Shown: positions 22,936-32,224, numbered from the stretch's first letter. The stretch: DNA of 37,602 nt from Candidatus Aenigmatarchaeota archaeon (GCA_016202875.1 JACQNX010000047.1:1-37602); one strand, 5' to 3'. Numbers and translations are program-made. The notes: generated by a model from the sequence alone, not told the origin.

Positions 22936-24036
22936 ATGGCAAACGCGGGGGCGGTGGAGATATTTTTCAAAAAAGGCAGGCTCCTTACCCCTGAGGCCCT
23001 TCGCTACCTGGAAAACAAGAATGCCGAGAACTTTTTATCAGAGAGCTCTGATCTTGTTGTGGATGTAGAAGACCTGCTTGCCAGGGAAGACAAGATACAC
23101 ATAATCAGAAACATAACAGGGAAAAAGAGCGAGGTCACCACAGCTGATATTGTTCGCTTTTACAATTCCAAATACGAGAAAATGAAAAACATAATTCTCT
23201 CACGCATGCAGAAGAATTTTATCTCGATAAACAAATTAGATACCCAGAGGAGCGAGGTTTGTGTCATCGGCATAGTCAGAGACATTAAGGGCAACGAAGG
23301 GAAGAAGAATATAGAGCTGGAAGATTCAACAGGGTCTGTAACAGTTGTGTTTGAGCCCAACCTTATAGAAGACCTGGAACTGGATGATGTTGTTGCTGTA
23401 CAGGGCATAGCTGCTGGGAAGGTTATGTTCGGCAAAAAAATACTATTTCCAGATGTTCCGCTACGGCAGCCGACAAAAGGCAGTGGGAAGGCATGCTTTA
23501 TCTCTGACCTGCATTTAGATGAGGCACCAAAGCAGGATCTGGAAAAATTTCTGCGCTGGCTTGAGGGGCAGGATACAAGATACCTTTTCGTAGTCGGCGA
23601 TATCGGCGACATCAATATTTTTGAATACCTGGTTGATGCTTACTGCAGAGATAAAAAGGTATTCGTAGCGATGGGCAAAGACGCAGAGGAGATGCCTGGC
23701 TTTCCATCAGAGCTCAAATCAAAAAATGTAATCGCTCTCAGTAACCCCGCACTGGTTGAAATAAATGGCATCAAAATCCTGGTTATAAACAATTTTGACA
23801 TCAAAATGTTGAGGAAAAGGCACCTCGGCAACATAAAACCCATACTTGAAGAAGACTTCATGGCACTAGAAGAACTGCCTGATATTGTGCATTGCGGGCA
23901 CAGCCATGAGGCGAGCATAAATAATTACAAATCCACGACAATAATTAATGCCGGCTCTTTACTCACAAATTTCAGACCGGTAATAGTGGACTTTGCCACG
24001 CGTGAATGCATGCAGGTCGATGTTGCAGGTTTGTAG
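22936..24036 (+). CDS. DNA polymerase D small subunit (DP1), short form
   Basis: The 366-residue protein has an OB-fold (residues about 110-180, V-C-V-I-G-I-V-R-D and V-T-V-V-F-E) followed by a calcineurin-like phosphoesterase domain. Motifs: S-D-L-H with D191 and H193, G-D-I-G-D at 221-225, then G-K-D-A at 247-250 where active DP1 has GNHD, and G-H-S-H at 321-324. DP1 is the proofreading subunit of PolD; this one is shorter than the usual 480-620 residues and has lost the GNHD His and Asp, so its exonuclease is probably weak or absent. The large subunit DP2 is not in the window. Confidence 0.88.
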   Translation: MANAGAVEIFFKKGRLLTPEALRYLENKNAENFLSESSDLVVDVEDLLAREDKIHIIRNITGKKSEVTTADIVRFYNSKYEKMKNIILSRMQKNFISINKLDTQRSEVCVIGIVRDIKGNEGKKNIELEDSTGSVTVVFEPNLIEDLELDDVVAVQGIAAGKVMFGKKILFPDVPLRQPTKGSGKACFISDLHLDEAPKQDLEKFLRWLEGQDTRYLFVVGDIGDINIFEYLVDAYCRDKKVFVAMGKDAEEMPGFPSELKSKNVIALSNPALVEINGIKILVINNFDIKMLRKRHLGNIKPILEEDFMALEELPDIVHCGHSHEASINNYKSTTIINAGSLLTNFRPVIVDFATRECMQVDVAGL

Positions 24037-24077
24037 ATTTATAGTGATTTGCGCAGCAAATAAATGAGGGTGATTAT

Positions 24078-27000
24078 ATGAAAATGCAGATAGTTGATGT
24101 GGATTATTTTTTAAACACAAACAAGCCAGTTGTGAGAATTTTTGGCAGGTCGCAGAATGGCAATGCTGTCTGCATCCTGTACGACCAACTGCTTCCCTAT
24201 TTTTATGTCAAATGTTCTGAAGAGCAGGCTGAAAGAATTAAGGGAATAAAAGAGGTGCGCAGCGTAGAAGACGCAGAGATGTACATACCAATAGGATATC
24301 AAGAAAAAAAGACCCTCCTCAAGAAAATCATTTTACTAAACCCGCAGGATGTGCCAGAAACACGGGACAGAATATCTGCTCTTGGTATCAGAGAGGTGTT
24401 TGAGGCGGACATCATGTTTAAATACAGATTTATGATTGACCATGGTCTTTTTGGCATGCAGTGGATAGATGCAGAATGCACAAAAGCCAACACAAAAGTT
24501 GCAAAGGTGCCGGCTTACTGTGCAACCACAATAAAACCAGTAGAACAAACAGGCAACGCAGAACTTAGAATACTCTCTTTTGACATAGAATGCGTTTCAG
24601 ATGATATCAAGAGAGCGCCTGACGCAAAGAAAGACCCTATAGTCATGATATCCATGGCATTCCACCCTGCGTACAAAGGCAAGAAAAATATTGTTTTTGT
24701 GGCCAAGCACGTTCTAGGAGAAAATACCAAGGGATTTGGTTCAGAAAAGAATATGCTAGAAGAATTTGTAAAGCTTATTGATGACTACGACCCTGATATA
24801 ATCACAGGTTATAATATCAACAATTTTGACTTGCCTTATTTAATGGAGAGGCTTAAGCACAATAAAATTCCCCTCAACATAGGACGATCGGACAAGCCTA
24901 TGTTCGGCAGGACAACGGGCATGACTACAGAGTTCGTAATACCTGGCAGGGTTGTTTTTGATCCTTACCAGATATTAAAGCGCGACCCATGGCTGAAATT
25001 CCAGCGCTATGACCTCAACACAGTGGCAAAGAAAATGCTGAATGAAGAGAAACACAATGTTGAATACAGCGAGATGGCAGCTCTTTGGGCGGGTTCGCGA
25101 GAAGGGCTGAGCAGATTTATAGAGTACGCACGAAAGGACGCTGACCTTTCATTAAGGCTGGTTGTAGAGAAAGGCCTGATGGACAAGTTCTACGAACTTT
25201 CAAAGATTTCTGGCGTTCTCCTGCAGGATGTTTTCGGAGGACAGACACGTCGGGTGGACACCATGATACTGCATGAATTCAAGAAAATGGACTTTGTCAT
25301 GCCGCTCAATCCCTCAAAATCAGACCTTATCAGAAGAGCAAAGGAGCGCGATAAAGAAGGGCTCAAGGGCGCAATAGTCATGGAGCCTAAAAAAGGACTG
25401 CACGCAGACGGCTGTGTCATTGTTCTGGATTTCAAGAGCTTGTACCCTTCGATAATGAGAACGTACAACATATCACCCGATACTTTATTACAGCAGGGCA
25501 ATGCACCACATGAGACATCGCCAACAGGGGCAAAATTTGTAGCTGCAGGAATACAGCAGGGCATTTTGCCTTCTCTGCTAACACAGCTTATAGAAACACG
25601 AAGCAAGATTAAAAAAGAAATGAAGGCCGCATCCGGCGAGAAGAAGAGGATTCTTAATGCAAAACAGCTCGCAATAAAGGACATGTCGAACAGCGTGCAT
25701 GCAAGCACAGATATAGTTGTTCAGGAACCTACAGGCAACTTGCACGTGTGTGAGATAGAAACGCTTTTCAACGAACTGGTGAAGGAGCACCCTGTAAAAA
25801 AAATCGGAGATACAGAGGTAATAGAACTTGACAGATGGCAGACATTAAGCGTAGATGGCAATAAATCATGCTTCAAACCTATGTACGCTATATCAAGGCA
25901 TAAGCATGCGGGCGAATTGACAAGGATCAAGACAGCAATGAGCGAAGTTATGATTACAGATGACCACAGCATCATGGCTATGGCAGGGAGGCAATCAAAC
26001 AGACAAAGAGAAAGCCAGTTTGATGGGCTTGTGGAAAAAGGCGGCAAGGAGGTTTCTGAAGAAGATATCATAGCTCAAGTCAGAAAAGTCTGTCTGCCGG
26101 AAAACGACGTTACATTTAACTGGCTTGAATTTTTAAAGACTTTACCAGAAGAAGAAATTTTAGATATATGTTTGTATATCCCTAAAAGCCTGCAGCTGAA
26201 TAAAAAAGGCTGGCTCAAAAACAGAGTAAAGATGCTTTCTGCATTCAATGGACCGGCAGATTCAGCAACTTTGCAGACGATTGTTGAACGACGTATACTG
26301 AGAAGCTCGGAGGGTGTTTTGATAAATAGAACAGGCTTAACAACAGTCGGCAATTGTGGCATTGTACCTGTATATGAGCCCACAGAAGACGGAGAGGCGC
26401 TGATCGATTTCTACGAAGATTTTACATATGCCAAGGAAGAACCACTGTATTACACACTTCCGATTACAGCTGCACAGAAACTGCCCAAATTTATTGAGCG
26501 GCATTCATTCGTGGCTGTCGGCGGAGCGCATCAAGGCCGCAGAAAGGTTCCTATTCACCTGCCTGTTACGGACGAACTTGCAGAACTTATAGGATGGTTT
26601 GTAGCAGAGGGCAGTACGTACAAGCGGGGTAATTCTTTCAGGTCAACAATATCCAATACAAATAAAAGCCATATCAGACGTATAACGTACCTGATCAAAA
26701 AATGTTTTGGTTACGACGCACGTATATTTAATAAAGATATAACAATGAACACAAAGCTGTTATATCTGTTCTTCAGGCATCTGTGCGGCTCATCCTCTTA
26801 TATGAAACAGGTACCGGATTTTATACTTAATTCCAACACGAAGATCCGCGAAGCATTTATGAAAGGTTACTATAGCGGCGATGGCAATGTAAAAGTGCAC
26901 CGTATTAATACAGTGAGTAAAACTCTGGCTGCACAGTTGAACGTCATGCTAAAAGAGTTCGGTGGCGTGCAGTATAATTATTTTGACGGGCTATACCGCA

Positions 27001-28244
27001 TATCAAGAAGACAGACTTCACACGGGAACAAAATAGTTTCCGGCGATCTTTTCGGGCAGAGGCCAAAGATATCACGATGCGCGTCTTCTGAATACGTGTA
27101 CGACCTTTCTGTCCGCGATACAGAAATGTTCGTAACTGCACAGGGCACAGTCTTGCACAATTCATTCTACGGATATTGTGGGTACACACGTGCGCGACTA
27201 TACAACATAGATGTCGCTGCTTCTATCACTGCGTATGGAAGAGAGAATTTGCAGAAAACGAAGAAACTCATAGAAGAAAACTTTGATGTAGAGGTTATTT
27301 ATGCGGACACAGATTCCGCATTTCTCAAAACAAAGACAATAAACTTAGATGAGGCAAAAAAAATAGGCGAAGGTATAGCCCGGTTTGTCACAGATAATCT
27401 GCCAGGCTATTTGGAACTGCAGTTTGAAAAAATATACAGGACGTTTATCATCCTTACAAAGAAAAGATATGCAGGGCTCAAGTACGAACTTGCAGGCGAT
27501 ACATGGACCAATGAAATAGAGATGCGTGGCATAGAGACTGTGAGAAGAGACTGGTGCCCGCTGGTTTCGCAGGTGATGCTAGATGTTCTGGACATTCTGC
27601 TTAAAGAAGGGGATTTGCAAAAAGCCATCGATGTTGTCAAAGATGTATTAGAAAAACTCCGCCATAACCAGATAGACTTGGACAGGCTTACAATAATAAA
27701 AGGCATTACAAAACATGTTGACAGCTATGAGGGACTGCTGCCACACATTGAACTGGCAAGAAAAATGACCATGAGAAACCCTCAGGCAGCACCAAGAATA
27801 GGAGACAGAATAGGATTTGTTATTATAAGGGGCAACCAACTGCTCTCAAAACGAGCTGAGGATCCGGAATATGTCAAGAAAAATAACATAGAAATTGATT
27901 CTGATTATTATATTCATAACCAGTTGCTGCCACCACTGGAAAGGATATTCACGTCGGTTGGCGTGGAGAAGAGCGAGATACTGGGCAGCGGCAGGCAAGT
28001 CAGCCTCGGAGATGTTATGAACGGCACAAAACGAAAAATGAAACATGACATAGACGTTCGGTATGACCATGCAGACAGCACAGATAAAAAAGAACAGCCG
28101 CTGCAGGGCTGGGAAGCGTTTGTGTGCAAAAAATGTGCCAAGAGTTTCAGGTCAATCCCGCTTCAAGGATCATGTGAATGCGGCGGCGAAATACTAATGA
28201 GCTATCATGGATCTGTGAGCAACAGGGCTGTTATTAACCAGTGA
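24078..28244 (+). CDS. Family B DNA polymerase containing an intein
   Basis: The 1388-residue precursor contains a 490-residue intein; the mature enzyme would have 898 residues. Exonuclease motifs are present: F-D-I-E with D169 and E171, G-Y-N-I-N-N-F-D-L, and Y-A-R-K-D-A-D. Polymerase motif A is D-F-K-S-L-Y-P-S-I from D451; motif B is split by the intein in N538 / S1029-F-Y-G-Y-C-G; motif C is Y-A-D-T-D-S with D1077 and D1079; K-K-R-Y-A-G-L follows. A C-terminal zinc knuckle C-K-K-C ... C-E-C-G occurs near 1355. GAGGGTGAT lies just before the ATG. All catalytic acids are intact, so it should polymerise and proofread after splicing. Confidence 0.95.
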   Translation: MKMQIVDVDYFLNTNKPVVRIFGRSQNGNAVCILYDQLLPYFYVKCSEEQAERIKGIKEVRSVEDAEMYIPIGYQEKKTLLKKIILLNPQDVPETRDRISALGIREVFEADIMFKYRFMIDHGLFGMQWIDAECTKANTKVAKVPAYCATTIKPVEQTGNAELRILSFDIECVSDDIKRAPDAKKDPIVMISMAFHPAYKGKKNIVFVAKHVLGENTKGFGSEKNMLEEFVKLIDDYDPDIITGYNINNFDLPYLMERLKHNKIPLNIGRSDKPMFGRTTGMTTEFVIPGRVVFDPYQILKRDPWLKFQRYDLNTVAKKMLNEEKHNVEYSEMAALWAGSREGLSRFIEYARKDADLSLRLVVEKGLMDKFYELSKISGVLLQDVFGGQTRRVDTMILHEFKKMDFVMPLNPSKSDLIRRAKERDKEGLKGAIVMEPKKGLHADGCVIVLDFKSLYPSIMRTYNISPDTLLQQGNAPHETSPTGAKFVAAGIQQGILPSLLTQLIETRSKIKKEMKAASGEKKRILNAKQLAIKDMSNSVHASTDIVVQEPTGNLHVCEIETLFNELVKEHPVKKIGDTEVIELDRWQTLSVDGNKSCFKPMYAISRHKHAGELTRIKTAMSEVMITDDHSIMAMAGRQSNRQRESQFDGLVEKGGKEVSEEDIIAQVRKVCLPENDVTFNWLEFLKTLPEEEILDICLYIPKSLQLNKKGWLKNRVKMLSAFNGPADSATLQTIVERRILRSSEGVLINRTGLTTVGNCGIVPVYEPTEDGEALIDFYEDFTYAKEEPLYYTLPITAAQKLPKFIERHSFVAVGGAHQGRRKVPIHLPVTDELAELIGWFVAEGSTYKRGNSFRSTISNTNKSHIRRITYLIKKCFGYDARIFNKDITMNTKLLYLFFRHLCGSSSYMKQVPDFILNSNTKIREAFMKGYYSGDGNVKVHRINTVSKTLAAQLNVMLKEFGGVQYNYFDGLYRISRRQTSHGNKIVSGDLFGQRPKISRCASSEYVYDLSVRDTEMFVTAQGTVLHNSFYGYCGYTRARLYNIDVAASITAYGRENLQKTKKLIEENFDVEVIYADTDSAFLKTKTINLDEAKKIGEGIARFVTDNLPGYLELQFEKIYRTFIILTKKRYAGLKYELAGDTWTNEIEMRGIETVRRDWCPLVSQVMLDVLDILLKEGDLQKAIDVVKDVLEKLRHNQIDLDRLTIIKGITKHVDSYEGLLPHIELARKMTMRNPQAAPRIGDRIGFVIIRGNQLLSKRAEDPEYVKKNNIEIDSDYYIHNQLLPPLERIFTSVGVEKSEILGSGRQVSLGDVMNGTKRKMKHDIDVRYDHADSTDKKEQPLQGWEAFVCKKCAKSFRSIPLQGSCECGGEILMSYHGSVSNRAVINQ
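25692..27161 (+). mobile_element. Intein with LAGLIDADG homing endonuclease in polymerase motif B
   Basis: Codons 539-1028 of the polymerase gene encode the intein. It begins S-V-H-A-S-T-D with Ser539 as first nucleophile, has block B T-D-D-H with T627 and H630, and ends V-L-H-N with H1027 and N1028, followed by Ser1029. Two LAGLIDADG motifs are L-I-G-W-F-V-A-E-G at 837-845 and M-K-G-Y-Y-S-G-D-G at 928-936, each with its acidic residue, so the endonuclease may be active. Splicing residues look complete. The site, in the N-S-x-Y-G motif, is also used by inteins in thermococcal PolB. Confidence 0.93.
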
Positions 28245-28343
28245 ATAGGCAACCTGTATCGTGTTATTGTTGGTGTCAGTCCCTCTATGGCACTACGTAC
28301 AAGATCAGCAAATCTTAAATACAAGAGCGAATAATGAAAATGT

Positions 28344-28538
28344 ATGGCCAACAGGCACATCAAAGTTATCAACGGAAGAAAATATTACTATGAATCCATA
28401 AGAAAAGGGAAAAAAGTAACCAGCAGATACCTGGGGCCAGTGGGCGAGAGGAAAAGAAAGCTAAGAGAGGCACAGCAGCCGCAGGAACTAGTTCTTGAGG
28501 AACAAGAAATAAGGCCAGAAGAAAATTATATTGGATGA
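28344..28538 (+). CDS. Small basic protein with a K-Y-Y-Y hairpin module
   Basis: The 64-residue protein starts with I-N-G-R-K-Y-Y-Y-E-S and continues K-V-T-S-R-Y-L-G-P-V, then a charged helical tail with several Q and E residues. The first 30 residues match the N-terminal module of the Fic protein at 13142 (I-S-G-K-K-Y-Y-Y ... S-K-Y-I-G). The pattern resembles a two- or three-strand sheet seen at the start of some transposases. It is basic, so nucleic-acid binding is plausible. A TATA-like CTTAAATAC lies about 27 bases before ATG. Confidence 0.68.
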   Translation: MANRHIKVINGRKYYYESIRKGKKVTSRYLGPVGERKRKLREAQQPQELVLEEQEIRPEENYIG

Positions 28539-28681
28539 GGTTGGTGTGTTACCAATTAGCAGCTTCTAGAGGAAGTGCATTTTTAAGCTGATCTTGATAT
28601 TCCAACAATTTCTTTGGGCGTTAGTTTTAAAAGGGTTGTGCGCCAAACGAATGCATAAAATACTGTAAAGAGGTGCAAAAC

Positions 28682-28858
28682 ATGGCAGAACTTCTTGTGG
28701 TAAGAAGCAAAGTAAGGGAACTTGCAAAGAAAAAGAAAATGAACATGGGTGCTGATGCTGCTGACGCACTGAGCAAAGAAGTTGCCCGTCTTGTAGAGAG
28801 GGCATCAGAAAGGGCCAAGGCGAACAGAAGGTCAACGATCAAGGGCAGAGACGTGTGA
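28682..28858 (+). CDS. Short archaeal histone-fold protein
   Basis: The 58-residue product reads as one histone fold: helix 1 with V-R-S-K-V-R-E-L-A-K, loop, long helix 2 D-A-A-D-A-L-S-K-E-V-A-R-L-V-E-R-A-S-E-R-A-K, then R-R-S-T-I-K-G-R-D-V, matching the R-x-T-V/I-K-x-x-D-V end of archaeal histones. It lacks a full first strand, so it is shorter than classical HMf (about 67). ATG 28682 is six bases after GAGGTG; the GTG at 28673 is part of that site. It should bind DNA as a dimer, or pair with another histone. Confidence 0.8.
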   Translation: MAELLVVRSKVRELAKKKKMNMGADAADALSKEVARLVERASERAKANRRSTIKGRDV

Positions 28859-28867
28859 ACTACTTTT

Positions 28868-30055
28868 TCAAAACGGATAGTAAAAAATTATGGTTGGCAC
28901 CAGCAGGACAGCCATCATAACAGACATTTTTATTTTTGAAAGATACGCAAAAATACCCAGGCTTGCACAAACCGCAAAAAGAAGCAGGCCGTAGACGCCT
29001 GTGAACACAATGACCATTGCAAACACAGCAATGAAGACTATTTTAGACACTATGACGTAATTTATCTTTTCGATAATATGCAAAAACACCTTTGCCAGCC
29101 TTAATGCGGCGAGCGCCGAAACAGCGCCTGCAAATAAGGCGACGAAAAGCACCAGGAACACGTCTGGGAGAGAGAGCGAAAGGAAATTATCTATTATCAC
29201 CGCCGCCCCGCTCCTTGTCTTGCCTATAAGCCATAATGAAATAACAGAGATTATTATATTTGATGTTGCCAGGGCGCCCAATGTGAGCAGGAAAGATTTT
29301 TCATTCTTATCAACTGTTGCCAGGGACGCCACCTGACTGGTGCCAACACCGGGCAGAAGACCGGAAAATATACCGCCCAATGAACCGAATATCACAGAAC
29401 GCTTTATCAAACGCCTGGAGATGTATTCTTCAGGCTTCTGCTTTCCTATGATGATGCCCCTCTTCCTGAACTGCATGGCAAGCACGCTCGCGCCAAACAT
29501 ACCAGACAGCACGGGGAACAGCATTACTGTGCTGTCAAGCGGCAGGCGCTGCAGGGACAAGCCTATTACACCGGCGAAAAGAAAACACACACCTGACAGC
29601 AATTTTTTGGCCCCCTCTTCTGTAAGTATCATGTAGAGAGAAATACCCAAAAGCAGGAAAAACAGTGCTGGCTGCAGGAAGCCGTAGATAAGGGGAAAGA
29701 CGATAATAATTACAGGAAACAGCACCGCAAGCACGGCAACAGCGAGCAGACCTCCTGTAACAGCGAGCTTCACTGCCTGATAGCCGCGGCCTTCGAGCAG
29801 CATCCTATGGCCCGGGTTGACAGATAGCTCTGTGCCTTCTTCAGGCGCGCCGAAGAGAATAGAAGGAAGGAAATCTACAATCGCATTGGACACGGCCATA
29901 GCAACGACAAAGCAGATCAGATTCTGGGGCGCTGCAGATACGGAAAACAGCAGCGGCGTAAGAAGTATGAGGAAATTCGGATGCAGCCCAGGCACTAAAC
30001 CGAACACTATGCCAACAAAAATTCCCAATAAAGCAAAAAGCAAGAACTCTAACAT
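28868..30055 (-). CDS. TctA-like (DUF112) polytopic membrane protein
   Basis: The 395-residue protein has roughly ten to twelve hydrophobic segments. It starts with G-I-F-V-G-I-V-F-G-L-V-P-G-L-H-P-N-F and repeats a related loop later, G-I-F-S-G-L-L-P-G-V-G-T-S-Q, the paired signature of the TctA permease family. Bacterial TctA moves tricarboxylates with TctB and TctC; archaeal relatives occur alone and their substrate is unknown. No partner gene is seen. A TATA-like ATTTTATTA on the minus strand is about 27 bases before ATG, and the ATG lies 37 bases from the divergent NAC gene. Confidence 0.82.
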   Translation of the reverse strand: MLEFLLFALLGIFVGIVFGLVPGLHPNFLILLTPLLFSVSAAPQNLICFVVAMAVSNAIVDFLPSILFGAPEEGTELSVNPGHRMLLEGRGYQAVKLAVTGGLLAVAVLAVLFPVIIIVFPLIYGFLQPALFFLLLGISLYMILTEEGAKKLLSGVCFLFAGVIGLSLQRLPLDSTVMLFPVLSGMFGASVLAMQFRKRGIIIGKQKPEEYISRRLIKRSVIFGSLGGIFSGLLPGVGTSQVASLATVDKNEKSFLLTLGALATSNIIISVISLWLIGKTRSGAAVIIDNFLSLSLPDVFLVLFVALFAGAVSALAALRLAKVFLHIIEKINYVIVSKIVFIAVFAMVIVFTGVYGLLLFAVCASLGIFAYLSKIKMSVMMAVLLVPTIIFYYPF

Positions 30056-30092
30056 AAAAAATCTTTAAATCCGAAGGTAATAAAATGATAGC
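30056..30092. promoter_or_regulatory. 37-base divergent promoter with two crossed TATA boxes
   Basis: CTTTAAATCC centred near 30067 is 26 bases before the NAC ATG on the plus strand, and ATTTTATTA centred near 30082 is about 27 bases before the TctA-like ATG on the minus strand. As at 10883-10918, both transcripts would be leaderless and the two boxes would compete for space. Spacing is seen; competition is inferred. Confidence 0.48.
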
Positions 30093-30410
30093 ATGTTTGG
30101 CAAAGATCCGAAAAAAATTGAGCAGATGATGAAGAAGCTCAACATCAACACGAGAGAGCTGGATGCGAGCGAAGTCACAATCAGGACAGACTCAGGAGAC
30201 ATAATCATCGAAGCGCCGGAAATAATGATCATGACAATGGGCGGCCGCGACGTGTACCAGATAACAGGCCAAGTGAGGAAAGGCCCGAAAGAAGAGGATG
30301 TCAGGACAGTGATGGAGCACACAGGAAAGGACAGGACAGCAGTCGAGAAGAAGCTGGAAGAGCTGAACAACAATCTTGCAAAGGCGATAATGGAACTGAA
30401 GAAGGAGTAA
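30093..30410 (+). CDS. nac: Nascent polypeptide-associated complex protein (archaeal NAC)
   Basis: The 105-residue protein is a NAC-alpha homologue that forms a homodimer on the ribosome and protects nascent chains. The NAC domain covers residues about 10-68 (V-T-I-R-T-D-S-G-D-I-I-I, Y-Q-I-T-G), and a UBA domain fills the C-terminus (E-E-D-V-R-T-V-M-E-H-T-G-K-D-R-T-A-V-E-K). It begins M-F-G-K-D-P-K-K-I-E-Q-M-M-K-K-L, as archaeal NAC usually does. Leaderless start is supported by the upstream box. Confidence 0.93.
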   Translation: MFGKDPKKIEQMMKKLNINTRELDASEVTIRTDSGDIIIEAPEIMIMTMGGRDVYQITGQVRKGPKEEDVRTVMEHTGKDRTAVEKKLEELNNNLAKAIMELKKE

Positions 30411-30428
30411 TAGAAAGCAGGTGTTACA

Positions 30429-30665
30429 ATGAAAGACGTTTTGCGAAATAAGATGCTTGCAATTGCGTTGCTGCTGATAGGCATAATTTTCATCGTCGAA
30501 GCTTCTGCTGTCATGTACGTGCTGGGGCTGCTCCCACCCTTTATTTTGCAATCAAACCCACAAGTTGCGCAATTCGTGTCCGTCGGGTGGGGCTATGGGA
30601 TGCTGAAACTTCTTGTCGGGCTTATAGCTGCTGTGTCTGCTGGGGCAATTATTTTTTCACGCTAG
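30429..30665 (+). CDS. Small two-helix membrane protein
   Basis: The 78-residue protein has two hydrophobic segments, residues 10-31 and 53-75, with a proline-rich loop L-L-P-P-F between them. I do not recognise it. AGGTGT lies five bases before the ATG, and the start is 18 bases after the NAC stop, so the two genes may be co-transcribed. A membrane-anchored role cannot be narrowed further. Confidence 0.7.
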   Translation: MKDVLRNKMLAIALLLIGIIFIVEASAVMYVLGLLPPFILQSNPQVAQFVSVGWGYGMLKLLVGLIAAVSAGAIIFSR

Positions 30666-30752
30666 ATAGGTTTTTATTGATTTCCCAGAAAAGATAATGC
30701 ATGGAACTATTCTAAATATACTTCATTCTGAGAGCGTAGGGAGACTGGTATT

Positions 30753-32219
30753 ATGTGCGGAATTATAGGAATTTACAATTTCACCGGTGAGAATATCGTA
30801 AAAACGGCGGCAATAGGGCTGCTAGGCGTACAAAATCGCGGGCACGAAGGAGCAGGTTTAGCCTTTTTTGATGATCATGCGTTCAGGTCTTTTAAAGAAT
30901 TCGGCTATGCGCACGAATTGTTTAAGGACAAGGAACTTTATAATGGCAACATAAATCTGAAAGATGTTGTCGGTGCAACTAGATATTCAACCCAAGGCGG
31001 TACTGATAAAAACAATTTACAGCCACATACTGTTAGAAATATTGTCCTTGTTCATAACGGCAATCTTATTAATACACATGAATTAAGGCCGCGATATGAT
31101 AAGCGATTTGGTGGCGAATACGATCTGCAAGGCACAACAGATTCCGAGCTTCTTGCCGCTATTTTTGCTGATTCAACAGACCTCATAGAAGGCGCGGAGA
31201 AGTGCGCGCGTGAGGCACTGGGCGGTTACAGTATTATTGTGATGAATGATCGAGGCGAAATGCTCCTTGCAAAAGATCCACAAGGATTTTGGCCTTTAGT
31301 TTATGGTAAACACAATGGAACATTTTACGCAGCTTCTGAAACGAGCACACTGCAGACATGGGGCTTTCGCAATGCTGAAATACATCACATCCAGCAGGGC
31401 GAATATGTCTTTTTGGATTCTAAAGCGCCTTTGGATGCAGAACAAATAAAAACCAATAGAGTTGGCGTAGTCAGAGAAAGCACGCCATGCTATTTCAATG
31501 ATATCTATTTCGGCAGGCCGTCATCAGTCAATGGGTCTAAGAGCAATCACTTTATAAGAAAAGAATTAGGAAGGATACATGCAAGACGTGACAGAGAAGA
31601 AGGCATTCGGGCTGATGCAGTTGTTCCAATAATGCATTCCGGGCTTTCTTATGCTGTAGGCTATGCACAGGAATCCGGATATCCACTAGATACTCTGCTA
31701 GACATCAATCACTCAATAGGGCGTATATACATCTCGCCTGACGGAAAGGGAGAAGACAGTTACTTAGGCTTAACCCTGACACGAGACGAATTAACGAGAA
31801 TCAAGCATGTGCCCATGGAACCAGAGCTTGGAGGAAAACGAATCGTGCTGACAGACGATTCAATAATAAGAAGTGTCGCATGTAACGCATTGGTGGAAGA
31901 GTTATTCAATGCAGGAGTTGCTGAAATTCACCTAAGGATAGGCTCCCCGCCTATACGATACCCATGTGCTTATGGTCAAGATTTTTCTACTAGAAGAGAA
32001 CTGGCAGCTGCCAGCGCAGAAAAAGAAATTGGTTCAGGGGAGCAAGGTCTTATAGAAGAATACCTAGCTAATGCACTGCACGTAACAAGTTTGCGTTACA
32101 GCACTATTGAAGATTTAAAAAAGACTGCAGGGCGTGGCATTTGCACAGCATGTTTAGATGGAAGTTATAAACCGGAATTGCCAGACACAGCCCAATTCAG
32201 AAATGCGCTGGCACTATGA
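30753..32219 (+). CDS. purF: Amidophosphoribosyltransferase (PurF-like)
   Basis: The 488-residue protein opens with M-C-G-I-I-G-I-Y, so Cys2 is the glutaminase nucleophile, with R-G-H-E-G-A-G-L and N-G-N-L also in place. The phosphoribosyltransferase part has L-T-D-D-S-I-I-R-S-V-A at 366-376; canonical PurF has V-D-D-S-I-V-R-G-T-T, so the PRPP-loop G-T-T is replaced by S-V-A. Cysteines at T-P-C-Y-F, Y-P-C-A-Y and C-T-A-C match the iron-sulfur ligands of the Bacillus-type enzyme. It would make phosphoribosylamine for purines. No other purine gene is nearby. The gene is relatively A+T-rich. Confidence 0.85.
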   Translation: MCGIIGIYNFTGENIVKTAAIGLLGVQNRGHEGAGLAFFDDHAFRSFKEFGYAHELFKDKELYNGNINLKDVVGATRYSTQGGTDKNNLQPHTVRNIVLVHNGNLINTHELRPRYDKRFGGEYDLQGTTDSELLAAIFADSTDLIEGAEKCAREALGGYSIIVMNDRGEMLLAKDPQGFWPLVYGKHNGTFYAASETSTLQTWGFRNAEIHHIQQGEYVFLDSKAPLDAEQIKTNRVGVVRESTPCYFNDIYFGRPSSVNGSKSNHFIRKELGRIHARRDREEGIRADAVVPIMHSGLSYAVGYAQESGYPLDTLLDINHSIGRIYISPDGKGEDSYLGLTLTRDELTRIKHVPMEPELGGKRIVLTDDSIIRSVACNALVEELFNAGVAEIHLRIGSPPIRYPCAYGQDFSTRRELAAASAEKEIGSGEQGLIEEYLANALHVTSLRYSTIEDLKKTAGRGICTACLDGSYKPELPDTAQFRNALAL

Positions 32220-32224
32220 TACTT

